54,654 nt of DNA from Steroidobacteraceae bacterium (lineage in GTDB: Bacteria; Pseudomonadota; Gammaproteobacteria; Steroidobacterales; Steroidobacteraceae), in NCBI GenBank assembly GCA_029266835.1, contig JAQSWD010000065.1:1-54654 (forward strand). Reading direction: 5' to 3'. The notes below the pieces were generated by a model, which was not told the DNA's origin, did not search any database, and was given only the letters and a program-made list of their open reading frames with translations. The first letter of the stretch is position 1, and every line of letters starts with the position of its first letter. The translations under genes were made by a program, and so were the position numbers. Positions 9,008 to 17,166 of the stretch are shown piece by piece.

Positions 9008-10114
9008 TTGGCCGCTCAGCTCAAGGACCAGTTCGGGCCGAGCGCGCCGCGCGCGATCGCCATGATGATCTCCGCCGTGCACTCCGCATTTCCGCGCGCG
9101 GCCTTCCTGCGCGACGCGCTCGCGGACTACGACCCGCTGTCGCTCACCGCGCGCGGGTTACACGTCGCCACGGCGTTGCGCACGCATCTGCCCACCAATT
9201 ATCCGCGCGCCGTGGAAATCCTCGTGGCATCGGCGACCCAGCCGCACGATCACCGTGCCAGCGGCGGCATGGCGTCGTTCCTGTACATGCCGCACCTGTT
9301 TTTCGTCGCGAAATACGGGCTCGATGATTTCGAGGAGTCCATGCGCGCGCAACACGCACTGACGCAGCTGTTCACCGCCGAGTGGAGCATCCGCGCCTTC
9401 ATCGAGAGGCACCCGGAGAAGACGCTGGCGCGACTGCGCGAGTGGACCGCAGACCCCAGCCACCACGTGCGCCGGCTGGTGTCCGAGGGGACGCGTCCGC
9501 GACTGCCCTGGGCGCCTCGGCTGCGCGCGTTCCAGAAGGATCCGCGGCCCGTCATCGAACTACTGGAGCTCCTCAAGGACGATCCGGAGCTGTACGTTCG
9601 GCGCTCGGTGGCCAACAATCTCAACGACATCGGCAAGGATCACCCGGTGTTGCTGGCCCAGGTGGCGAAGCGCTGGCTGCGCGGCGCCGGCGAGCAGCGG
9701 CGATGGATCGTGAACCACGCCTTGCGATCCGCCGTGAAACGCGCCGACGCGGGCGCGCTGGGCGCATTGGGATATGGCGGCAAGGCAGCCGTGAAGCTGC
9801 GCAGGATCGACGTGCCGGCCACCGCGCGAATCGGCGGCACCGTGCGGATCGGCTTCGAGATCCACAACCCCGGCCGCAAGGTCCAGCGCGTCATGGCGGA
9901 CATGGTCGTGCATTTCGTCAAGGCGCGCGGCACGGGCGCGAAGACCTTCAAGCTGAAGGCCTTGACGCTGAAGCCGGGTGAAAGCGTGGCGGTGGGCAAG
10001 AGCATCGCGCTGAAGCAGCTCACCACGCGCAAGCACTATCCGGGCAGGCATCGCATCGATGCATTGCTCAACGGACAGCGACTGCCGCTCGGCAGCTTCC
10101 TGCTGAAAGGCTAG
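9008..10114 (+). CDS. AlkD-like DNA alkylation repair protein with C-terminal beta domain
   Basis: 368 residues from a TTG start immediately after the lysE-type stop; an ATG at 9062 is an alternative, but the conserved-looking LKDQFGP segment lies before it. Residues about 20-265 are helical repeats of HEAT type, with WTADPSHHVRRLVSEGTRPR and DDPELYVRRSVANNLNDI typical of AlkD-type glycosylase relatives. Residues about 275-368 look like a beta-sandwich (ARIGGTVRIGFEIHNPG and following). The family excises N3/N7-alkyl purines in its best-known members. Catalytic activity of this variant is not established. The stop overlaps that of the convergent cupin gene in CTAG. Confidence 0.8.
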   Translation: MAAQLKDQFGPSAPRAIAMMISAVHSAFPRAAFLRDALADYDPLSLTARGLHVATALRTHLPTNYPRAVEILVASATQPHDHRASGGMASFLYMPHLFFVAKYGLDDFEESMRAQHALTQLFTAEWSIRAFIERHPEKTLARLREWTADPSHHVRRLVSEGTRPRLPWAPRLRAFQKDPRPVIELLELLKDDPELYVRRSVANNLNDIGKDHPVLLAQVAKRWLRGAGEQRRWIVNHALRSAVKRADAGALGALGYGGKAAVKLRRIDVPATARIGGTVRIGFEIHNPGRKVQRVMADMVVHFVKARGTGAKTFKLKALTLKPGESVAVGKSIALKQLTTRKHYPGRHRIDALLNGQRLPLGSFLLKG

Positions 10115-11130
10115 CGGCGCCGCGACAGCATGCCGGCGAGATGCTGGCGCATGACTTCCGCGAGTTTCGGAGTCATCGGCCCCTGTATGCCTTGCTGCCG
10201 CTCGGTGAGATGCGATACCGGGTCGCCGGCGGTACGGAACACGTAGTGTTCGAACAACTGACGCCATAGTTCGCGCCGCTCGGGTGGAAGCGGGCGCACG
10301 GCCAGCAGCCCGTGCAGCATGGCTTCGAATGCCGACCCCTGCCAGGGCGGTGTGTCGTCCCACCAGTAGTTGTACAGCACGTTGAACGTCGACAACGATT
10401 CGACGTGATGCCACCACATGTAGGGAATGAACAGTGCATCGCCGGGCTCGAGTTCGGCGTACTGCGCGTGCCGCCAGGCCTCGCGGAATTTCGGGAAGCG
10501 CTCGTGGTCGGGGTCTTCGATGCGCACCATGCTGATGGGTTGACCGGCCAGCGTGAACTCCAGCGGCCCCACGTAGAGATTCACGAACTGCTCCGGCGGA
10601 AACAGCGTGAAGCGTCGCCGGCCCGCGAGCACGCAGGCCACGTTGAACGAAAGGTCGTAGTGCGCCTGCACCGTGACGCGATTCGACAGCCACAGCCGCG
10701 GCACTACGCTGGGCGCCACCAGGTCGAGTGTGTTCTCGAGCGCGAGCCCCGGCAGCAGCGCGGGCGTCGGTACCGCGCCCACGTACAGCGCCGGCGGGTC
10801 CGGCACGTCGAGGTTCGCGATCAACTGTGCCAGCGATTGCGCCAGCGGTTGCTGGCGGCGCTGGAAGTTCACGCCGGTGAGGTCGTCGTTGTAGAAGAAG
10901 CGCCCGCCAATCGCCGGGTCACCCAGCATGATCTCCGTGGCTGCGCGCGCGTCGAAATCCAGCAGGTATTTCGCCATCGCCTGCGGCGACTCACGGCCCG
11001 CACGCACCGAGGGCCAGTGAGCCACGGCGCCGCGCAGCACGGCGGGCTGGCCTGCGGGCATGATTTCGTCACGGAAAATGGCGGGAGTGACGTCGCGCCA
11101 TTCGCGGACGCCGGAATCTGGGAGGGGCAT
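10111..11130 (-). CDS. cupin-like (cupin_8/JmjC-type) domain protein, full-length
   Basis: 339 residues, a clear paralogue of the protein cut by the left edge: the same AHYDLSFN motif (H157, D159), MWWHHVESL with H241/H242, and the NYWW strand. These supply the expected Fe(II) ligands of a 2-oxoglutarate-dependent dioxygenase, though some cupin_8 members lack hydroxylase activity. There is no signal peptide. It lies 41 bp downstream of the aspartic protease gene on the same strand, so it could be the last gene of a transcript containing lipoprotein, Anbu and protease genes. Its stop overlaps the alkD-like gene stop. Confidence 0.87.
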   Translation of the reverse strand: MPLPDSGVREWRDVTPAIFRDEIMPAGQPAVLRGAVAHWPSVRAGRESPQAMAKYLLDFDARAATEIMLGDPAIGGRFFYNDDLTGVNFQRRQQPLAQSLAQLIANLDVPDPPALYVGAVPTPALLPGLALENTLDLVAPSVVPRLWLSNRVTVQAHYDLSFNVACVLAGRRRFTLFPPEQFVNLYVGPLEFTLAGQPISMVRIEDPDHERFPKFREAWRHAQYAELEPGDALFIPYMWWHHVESLSTFNVLYNYWWDDTPPWQGSAFEAMLHGLLAVRPLPPERRELWRQLFEHYVFRTAGDPVSHLTERQQGIQGPMTPKLAEVMRQHLAGMLSRRR

Positions 11131-11171
11131 GGCTACTTCAGATAGCAGCCGCGAATAAATCGTTCAAATTT

Positions 11172-12176
11172 TCAGCGCTGAACGGTGCGGATGGCCGAAG
11201 TGCGTTCCCCGTACATGCTCACTTCATTGCGGCGATAGTCGATGACCAGTCGTTCGAGCACGCCCAGCATGTCCATGCCCACCAGCAGGGCCGGCTCCTG
11301 GTGCAGGCCCCAGAGCTTGAACACGTGGAAGTCCGCGAAGATGACATCGAGATTCGTCAGCTTCATGTCGCCGATAGTGGCTTCCTTGATCTGCTGCACT
11401 TCGCCATCCGCGATGTCGGGAGTGGCGCCGTGCACCACTGCGGAAACCGGGTCGTGGCGTCTCTTGCCCTTGTTCATCGCCATCTGCAGCGCCACGTTGC
11501 CCAGCGTGCGTTCCGCGCCGGTGTCGATGACGGCCTTGGCCTTGATGCGCCGGCCCACCCGCACGTCGAGGATCATGAGGCCGGTGGAATTGCGGTTCGC
11601 GCGCGCCGTCACCATGCTGAAGTGCGGACGCTTGCCATTGGACTCGACCACCTGCACACGGTCGCGCTTGAAGTCCACGTCGATGCGCTGATCGTGGAAA
11701 CCGGCGACGCCGAGAATTCCATCGGCATTGCCCATGATGGACGTGAAGATGACGGGCAGGTTCTGCTTCTCGAATTTCAACGCGCCGATCTCGAGACTGT
11801 CCACGGCCACGGTGGGCACTTCGGCCGCGCCGGTGACGCCATTCAGCATGACGTTGCGGCCAACCGAATGCGTGAGCCCCAGCGCCCGCGCCAGGTGCGG
11901 CGCGAGCGTCGAGCGGCTGGCGCCGGTATCGATGACGAAACGGAACGGGCCCTTGCCGTTGACCATGACATTGGTCATCACGCGGCCGATGCGATCCATA
12001 CGCGTCGGCGCGGCGAACAGCGGTTCGGGGTCGGCGAGTGCGCCGGACAGATCTTCGGGAGCGCCGGGCATGCGAATGGCGACGTTCGGCTCGGCAAAGA
12101 TTGAGCGCGAGGCACTGAACCCACCAAGGGCAAGCAATGCCTGCAATGCCATGCGACGGCTGGTCGGCGCGCTCAT
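11172..12176 (-). CDS. exported two-lobed retropepsin-like aspartic protease
   Basis: 334 residues with an Arg-containing signal peptide (TSRRMALQALLALGGFSASRS) consistent with Sec or Tat export. Two retropepsin-like halves each carry a catalytic triplet: DTGAS with D83 and DTGAE with D218. The halves together could form a complete active site within one chain, whereas viral retropepsins need a dimer. The ATG at 12176 was chosen over a TTG at 12185. It is 114 bp downstream of the Anbu gene on the same strand. The substrate is unknown and peptidase activity is inferred from the motifs only. Confidence 0.85.
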   Translation of the reverse strand: MSAPTSRRMALQALLALGGFSASRSIFAEPNVAIRMPGAPEDLSGALADPEPLFAAPTRMDRIGRVMTNVMVNGKGPFRFVIDTGASRSTLAPHLARALGLTHSVGRNVMLNGVTGAAEVPTVAVDSLEIGALKFEKQNLPVIFTSIMGNADGILGVAGFHDQRIDVDFKRDRVQVVESNGKRPHFSMVTARANRNSTGLMILDVRVGRRIKAKAVIDTGAERTLGNVALQMAMNKGKRRHDPVSAVVHGATPDIADGEVQQIKEATIGDMKLTNLDVIFADFHVFKLWGLHQEPALLVGMDMLGVLERLVIDYRRNEVSMYGERTSAIRTVQR

Positions 12177-12290
12177 GTCAAACAACCTACGCCTGATCGC
12201 CCGCGAAGGAAACTACGTGCGCACCGAAACGTGCGCGCTGCACGGTCGCATGTCCCACTTTCGCCACAGGCGCCCGCGGAAGGGACGGTT

Positions 12291-13019
12291 TCAGCTGGGA
12301 ATTACCGGATCCGGCAGGGCGTGGAACGCATTACGTAACGACTCGCTCCAGCCATCGCGGATGACTTTGAAGTACGCATCTTCCGCGGCGATGCTCCGGT
12401 GCAACGTGATCGCCAGCGTGCCGCGGCGCACGATGGCGAGATCGAGGGGCAGGCCTACGGACAGATTGGAGCGGATGGTGGAATCCATGGAAATGAGCGC
12501 GCACTTGGCCACCTGCGCCAGCGTCGTTTCGGCCTTCACCACGCGATCGATGATGGGTTTGCCGTACTTGGATTCGCCGATCTGGAAATAACGCGTGTCG
12601 GCCGTGGTCTCGATGAAGTTGCCCGCCGAATACACGTGGAACAGGCGCGGCGCCTCGCCACCGATCTGCCCGCCGATGATGAAAGCCGGGTTGAACTCGA
12701 TGCCATGTTCCTTGAGCGCGGCCGCGTCACGTTGGTATACGTCGCGCACCGCCTCGCCGACGATGCGCGCGGCGTCGAACATGGTTCGCACGGTGAGCAG
12801 GCTCGACTTCGCGCTGCTCACACGCTCGCGCAAGAGTCCGGTGACTGCCTGGCTGGTGGCGAGATTGCCGGCCGACAGCAGCACCAGCACCCGTTCGCCG
12901 GGCATCTCGAAGAAAGTCATCTTGCGAAACGTGCTGACGTGGTCGACGCCGGCATTGGTGCGCGAGTCGGACAGGAAGACCAGGCCTTCATCGACCTGGA
13001 CACCAATGCAGTAAGTCAT
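12291..13019 (-). CDS. Anbu-type proteasome-related peptidase
   Basis: 242 residues beginning MTYCIGVQVDEGLVFLSDSR, typical of the Anbu (ancestral beta subunit) family of N-terminal nucleophile hydrolases. Removal of the initiator Met would expose Thr2 as nucleophile; D18 and K33 (numbered with Met) are at the places of the proteasome Asp and Lys. Length matches the family. Anbu genes are usually found with an alpha-E protein, an ATP-grasp ligase and a transglutaminase-like protein; none of these is in this window. Instead it lies between an exported lipoprotein and an exported aspartic protease. Substrate remains unknown. Confidence 0.92.
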   Translation of the reverse strand: MTYCIGVQVDEGLVFLSDSRTNAGVDHVSTFRKMTFFEMPGERVLVLLSAGNLATSQAVTGLLRERVSSAKSSLLTVRTMFDAARIVGEAVRDVYQRDAAALKEHGIEFNPAFIIGGQIGGEAPRLFHVYSAGNFIETTADTRYFQIGESKYGKPIIDRVVKAETTLAQVAKCALISMDSTIRSNLSVGLPLDLAIVRRGTLAITLHRSIAAEDAYFKVIRDGWSESLRNAFHALPDPVIPS

Positions 13020-13076
13020 GGAGTGACGGCCACCATTGTCAGGTGCTGACGCAACAGCCGACAGTTTATGGCAGTC

Positions 13077-13970
13077 CTAATGGGACTCGTAGGAATTTCC
13101 GCCGAGGTCGGTCATGGATGCGCCGTCGAAGCGGCGGCCGATGCCGGTGAAAGTGGAGCTGGCCACGTAGATCTCGGCGCCATCGGAGGCTTCATAGGAC
13201 CCGCGAGCGCCGCCAATGGTGCTGTTGACGATGTGCACGCGGGCCTGCTGCCGCGCGATGATGCCCACTCCGCCGGCGCGGATGCGCGCATTGCTGATGT
13301 ACAGATCGCAGCCCCGCTCGGCGATGACCGCGTCGCCGGAGAATGAGAGCGTCTCGCCATCGATGCGCATCAGCCGGTTGCCCTGGCAAATGATGGGATC
13401 GGTGCGCCGCTCGCCGTTGGAGGCCGGCGCTGCGGGCGCCGCTGACGCGCTGGCGGTGCGAGGCGATGTCTGCCGTTCGATCTTGTAGCCCGGCCCTTCG
13501 AGCGTGGCTGGCGCGGGCTCGGGCTTGCTGCCGGTCGCGCGCGTGATGCTGTAGCCAGGCCCCTCGGCCAGAGTGGCGCCAGTGGCCGTCGGCGATTCCA
13601 CGAATTCGGTAGTTTGGTTGTCGGCAAGCGAGCTGGTGCCTTCGTCTTCCGGCACGTCCGGTGATTCCACCGGACCGGGATCGGCCAGCCCGGGACCGGG
13701 GGCAGCTTCGCCGGCATCCTTCGATGGCTTCGGCGCGGCGATCAGATCCTTGAGCTTGAGCGTGGTGATGTCGCCCGTGGACGTGTCTCGCACCGTGAAT
13801 ACGCCGGCGGCTTCGTCAGTGGCAACGATTTCGTAGTTGGGGTTGCGCGACAGCGCCGCCTTGGCCCAGTCGATTTCGCGGATGGCTTCCTGCCGCCCGC
13901 AGGCGGCCAGTACCAGCGAAGAAACCAGCAGCGGCGCGAGCAGTCGCGCGTTCATATAGCCAGTGCTCAT
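13077..13970 (-). CDS. lipoprotein with right-handed beta-helix-like C-terminus
   Basis: 297 residues from ATG 13970, or 292 from ATG 13955, which also gives a good lipoprotein signal. The lipobox LAAC places the lipid on Cys24. Residues about 80-195 are a low-complexity Pro/Ala/Glu linker holding two copies of EGPGYxIxR (136-144 and 158-166). Residues about 197-290 have the short-strand rhythm of a right-handed beta helix (DLYISNARIRAGGVGI, ARVHIVNSTIGGARG, AEIYVASSTFTGIG). No enzyme motif was recognised. It is divergent from glnE and 57 bp upstream of the Anbu gene. Its function is not known. Confidence 0.78.
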   Translation of the reverse strand: MSTGYMNARLLAPLLVSSLVLAACGRQEAIREIDWAKAALSRNPNYEIVATDEAAGVFTVRDTSTGDITTLKLKDLIAAPKPSKDAGEAAPGPGLADPGPVESPDVPEDEGTSSLADNQTTEFVESPTATGATLAEGPGYSITRATGSKPEPAPATLEGPGYKIERQTSPRTASASAAPAAPASNGERRTDPIICQGNRLMRIDGETLSFSGDAVIAERGCDLYISNARIRAGGVGIIARQQARVHIVNSTIGGARGSYEASDGAEIYVASSTFTGIGRRFDGASMTDLGGNSYESH

Positions 13971-14031
13971 GAGCGGATCGTAGGCTTCCGCGCGCCGTGC
14001 GCAAGTGGTGTTTCTAGTAACCTTGCCGGCC

Positions 14032-16950
14032 GTGAACCCCGAACTCGCCCAATTCTGTGAGCAGCAGCTGACGCGCATGCGTGAAGCGGGCGTCCTGGCG
14101 GAGTTCGAGGGCGCCTCGCCCGAACTACGCGACTCCCTGGCGCCCGTGCTGGCGGCCAGCGATTTCATTTGCGGCGCCCTGGCGCGCGAGCCCGGCCTGG
14201 CGCGCTGGCTCATCAACGACGCCGTACTCGACCGGCCGCTCCGGCAGGGCGAAACGGCGGCTCGTCTGCGCGCGGCGCTGGCCGGCGCCCCGGACCTGGC
14301 CGGGTTCATGGAAGCCCTGCGCCGCCAGCGAAATCGCGAGATGGTGCGCATCGCCTGGCGCGACCTGGCCGGTTGGGCGTCGTTGGTCGAAACCCTCGCC
14401 GACACCTCGTCGTTCGCGGATGACGCCATCGAAGCGGCCACGGATTACGCCACCCAGGACCTGGCGCGCACCTATGGTGAACCGCGCAGTCTCACGGGCG
14501 AGTTGCAGCCGTTGATCGTGCTCGGCATGGGCAAGCTCGGAGGTGGCGAGCTCAATTTCTCATCCGACATCGATCTCATCTTCGTGTTTCCGGAGAAGGG
14601 CACCACCACGGGCGCACGCTGCATCGACAACGAGGATTTCTTCACGCGGCTCGGCCGCCTGCTGATCCGCATCCTCGGCGAACGCACGGCCGACGGCTTC
14701 GTGTTCCGCGTCGACATGCGGTTGCGGCCATTCGGTGACAGCGGGCCGCTCGCGGTGAGCGCCAATTTCCTCGACGGCTATCTTCAGACACATGGCCGCG
14801 ACTGGGAACGATACGCCTGGGTGAAGACGCGCGCGCTCACCGGCATCGAGGCCTGGAAGGCCATCAACGCCGAAAGCGTGCGGCCCTTCGTGTACCGGCG
14901 TTATCTCGATTTCGGTGTGTTCGAGAGCCTGCGCGAGATGAAGGGGCTCATCGAGAAAGAAGTGGCGCGACGCGATCTCGCCGACCACGTGAAGCTGGGC
15001 CCGGGTGGCATCCGCGAAATCGAATTCATCGTGCAGTCGTTCCAGCTCATCCGCGGCGGACAGGATCGCCGCATGCAGACCACCTCGCTGCTGGCGGCAC
15101 TGCCGCAGCTCGCCGGCGGCAAGTTGTTGCCCGGACGCGTGGCGCAGGAACTGGAAGCGGCCTATGTGTTCCTGCGACGCCTGGAGAACCGTCTGCAGAT
15201 GCTTGCGGACGCGCAGACGCACACCGTGCCGGCGGACGCGCTGACGCGCGAGCGCATCGCGTACGCCATGGGCTTCGAGAACTGGCCGGCTTGCGCGGCC
15301 GAGCTGGACGCGCACCGCGACCGCGTGACTCGCGCCTTCCAGCAGGTGATGTTCGCGCGCAATGAAGCCGCGCCCGCCGACCTCCCGGGTGTCAACGGAT
15401 TGCAGGAGGCCTGGCTGCGTGGCGCGGAAGGCGCGCAGCTGGCGGCCGCACTGGAGGCTCGCGGGTTCGCGGACGGCGCCGCCGCCGCGGGCCAGCTCAC
15501 GGAGTTCCGCGCTTCGGGCGCCCTGCGTCGGCTGGATGCGGCGGGCAGGGCGCGCCTCGATACTTTGCTGCCGCGTCTGCTCGCGACCATCGCGGACATG
15601 AAACCGTCCTCCGATGCCGGCGGCTCGCAGAACGATGCGCTTCGGCGCGTGCTCAAGGTGCTCGAGGCCATTGGCTCGCGTTCGGCGTATTTCGCGCTGC
15701 TCAACGAGAATGCCGCGGTTCGCCGCCGGTTGGTGGAGCTGGCAGGCCTCGGAGAATTCCTGGCGACGCAGATCGCATCGCATCCCCTGCTGCTCGACGA
15801 ACTGCTCGATGAATCTTCCGGCGGGTTGCCGCCGTCGCGCGCGGTGCTGGAAGCCGAAGCCGGCTCGCGTATTTCCCACCTGGCCGAGGACGAGCCCGAA
15901 CGCCAGGTGGAGGTGCTGCGCCAATTCCAGCGCGCGGCCATCTTCCGCGTGGCCATGGCGGACCTCACCGGCAAGATCCCGCTGATGCGCGTCAGCGACT
16001 ACCTGACCGAGATCGCCGAGATCATCGTCGAGCAGGCCATGAAGCTGGGCTGGGCACAGATCACGGCGCAGTTCGGCGTGCCCCATCACGTTGTCGATGG
16101 GCAGCGGCGCGTGGTGCGCATCTGCGCCGTGGGTTACGGGAAGTTAGGCGGCAACGAATTGGGCTACGCCTCGGATCTCGATCTCGTGTTCCTGCACGAT
16201 TCCACCGCCGAAGCGGCCGAGACCGATGCCGCGAAGCCCGTGGACAACCAGGTCTTTTTCATCCGGTATGCGCAACGAGTGGTTCACATCCTCACCATGC
16301 ACTCGGCCGCGGGACGGTTGTACGAGGTCGACCAGCGTCTTCGTCCCTCGGGTAAAGGCGGCATGCTGATCACGCGCATCGGCGCCTTCGCCGAATACCA
16401 GGAGAAGGAAGCGTGGACCTGGGAGCACCAGGCCCTGCTGCACGCGCGCAGCGTCGCGGGCGATCCAGGCCTGCGCGCCGAATTCGAGCGACTGCGACTC
16501 GACCTGCTCATGAAATACGTGCGCCGCGAGAACCTTCGCGAGGAAGTGCGCGACATGCGCCTGCGCATGCGACGCGAGCTTTCACGCGCCAGGTCGGATT
16601 CCGGCCTGTTCGACATCAAGCAGGACGCGGGTGGCACCGCCGATATCGAATTCCTGGCCCAGTACTGGGCGCTGCTGCATGCCGGTACGCATCCGCCGGT
16701 GGTCATGTTCGCCGACACCATCCGCCAGCTCGAATCCGTGGCCTCGGCGGACCTGGTGCCCCAATCCACCGTGGACGTGCTCACCAGCGCATACCGGCGG
16801 TACCGCGAGCACACGCATCACCTGTCGCTGGAACGAGGGGAGCCCGTGGTCTCCGCGGAGGAGTTCGCCGGGACGCGCGCCGCGGTCACGGCCATCTGGG
16901 ACAGCACCATGGGGAGCGCGAAACCCGGCGCCGGACACCCCGGTTCGTAG
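14032..16950 (+). CDS. glnE: bifunctional glutamine synthetase adenylyltransferase/adenylyl-removing enzyme
   Basis: 972 residues, close to the usual 940-990. GlnE adds AMP to and removes it from a Tyr of glutamine synthetase under control of PII. Both nucleotidyltransferase halves are present: GMGKLGGGELNFSSDIDLIF near residue 165 (deadenylylating half) and GYGKLGGNELGYASDLDLVF near residue 701 (adenylylating half). The C-terminal helical domain with FDIKQDAGGTADIEF is intact. The start is uncertain: I used the GTG at 14032, but GTG codons at 14005 and 14008 are also open and no clear ribosome site decides between them. Confidence 0.95.
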   Translation: MNPELAQFCEQQLTRMREAGVLAEFEGASPELRDSLAPVLAASDFICGALAREPGLARWLINDAVLDRPLRQGETAARLRAALAGAPDLAGFMEALRRQRNREMVRIAWRDLAGWASLVETLADTSSFADDAIEAATDYATQDLARTYGEPRSLTGELQPLIVLGMGKLGGGELNFSSDIDLIFVFPEKGTTTGARCIDNEDFFTRLGRLLIRILGERTADGFVFRVDMRLRPFGDSGPLAVSANFLDGYLQTHGRDWERYAWVKTRALTGIEAWKAINAESVRPFVYRRYLDFGVFESLREMKGLIEKEVARRDLADHVKLGPGGIREIEFIVQSFQLIRGGQDRRMQTTSLLAALPQLAGGKLLPGRVAQELEAAYVFLRRLENRLQMLADAQTHTVPADALTRERIAYAMGFENWPACAAELDAHRDRVTRAFQQVMFARNEAAPADLPGVNGLQEAWLRGAEGAQLAAALEARGFADGAAAAGQLTEFRASGALRRLDAAGRARLDTLLPRLLATIADMKPSSDAGGSQNDALRRVLKVLEAIGSRSAYFALLNENAAVRRRLVELAGLGEFLATQIASHPLLLDELLDESSGGLPPSRAVLEAEAGSRISHLAEDEPERQVEVLRQFQRAAIFRVAMADLTGKIPLMRVSDYLTEIAEIIVEQAMKLGWAQITAQFGVPHHVVDGQRRVVRICAVGYGKLGGNELGYASDLDLVFLHDSTAEAAETDAAKPVDNQVFFIRYAQRVVHILTMHSAAGRLYEVDQRLRPSGKGGMLITRIGAFAEYQEKEAWTWEHQALLHARSVAGDPGLRAEFERLRLDLLMKYVRRENLREEVRDMRLRMRRELSRARSDSGLFDIKQDAGGTADIEFLAQYWALLHAGTHPPVVMFADTIRQLESVASADLVPQSTVDVLTSAYRRYREHTHHLSLERGEPVVSAEEFAGTRAAVTAIWDSTMGSAKPGAGHPGS

Positions 16951-16956
16951 TTGCCC

Positions 16957-16962
16957 TATAAT
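16957..16962 (+). promoter_or_regulatory. consensus -10 element with almost no 5' leader
   Basis: A perfect TATAAT lies 9 bases before the ATG of the zinc-finger gene, immediately after the glnE stop. A start about 7 bases downstream of the element would leave only about 3 untranslated bases. The best -35 candidate (CGGACA at 16932-16937) is weak and poorly spaced. Confidence 0.55.
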
Positions 16963-16971
16963 CCGCCCGCC

Positions 16972-17166
16972 ATGTCAGCCACCAAACCGCTCATCCAGCC
17001 CAACGCGCAAAACGAATACAAAGTGGACGCCAGCGATCTGCCGCTGTCGTGCCCCATGCCGGAGATGTATCTCTGGAATTCGCATCCCCGCGTATATCTG
17101 CCCATCGAGCAGACGGGCTGGGCCAAGTGCCCGTACTGCGGCGCGGAATACACGCTCGCCAAGTGA
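16972..17166 (+). CDS. zinc-finger domain-containing protein (zf-CHCC type)
   Basis: 64 residues, small and probably cytoplasmic. The pattern LSCPMPEMYLWNSHPRVYLP then AKCPYCGAEYTL gives Cys-His-Cys-Cys, the zf-CHCC arrangement also found in the mitochondrial complex I subunit NDUFS6. The bacterial role is unknown. The ATG at 16972 follows a consensus TATAAT closely; an upstream TTG at 16951 falls before that element and is unlikely. The last bases (GTGA) overlap the start of the next gene by 4 bp, implying translational coupling. Confidence 0.85.
   Translation: MSATKPLIQPNAQNEYKVDASDLPLSCPMPEMYLWNSHPRVYLPIEQTGWAKCPYCGAEYTLAK

Noticed and set aside
14005-14031. GTG starts upstream of the chosen glnE start
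   Set aside because: They remain possible, but none has a ribosome site and the extra residues (FLVTLPA) show no family similarity.
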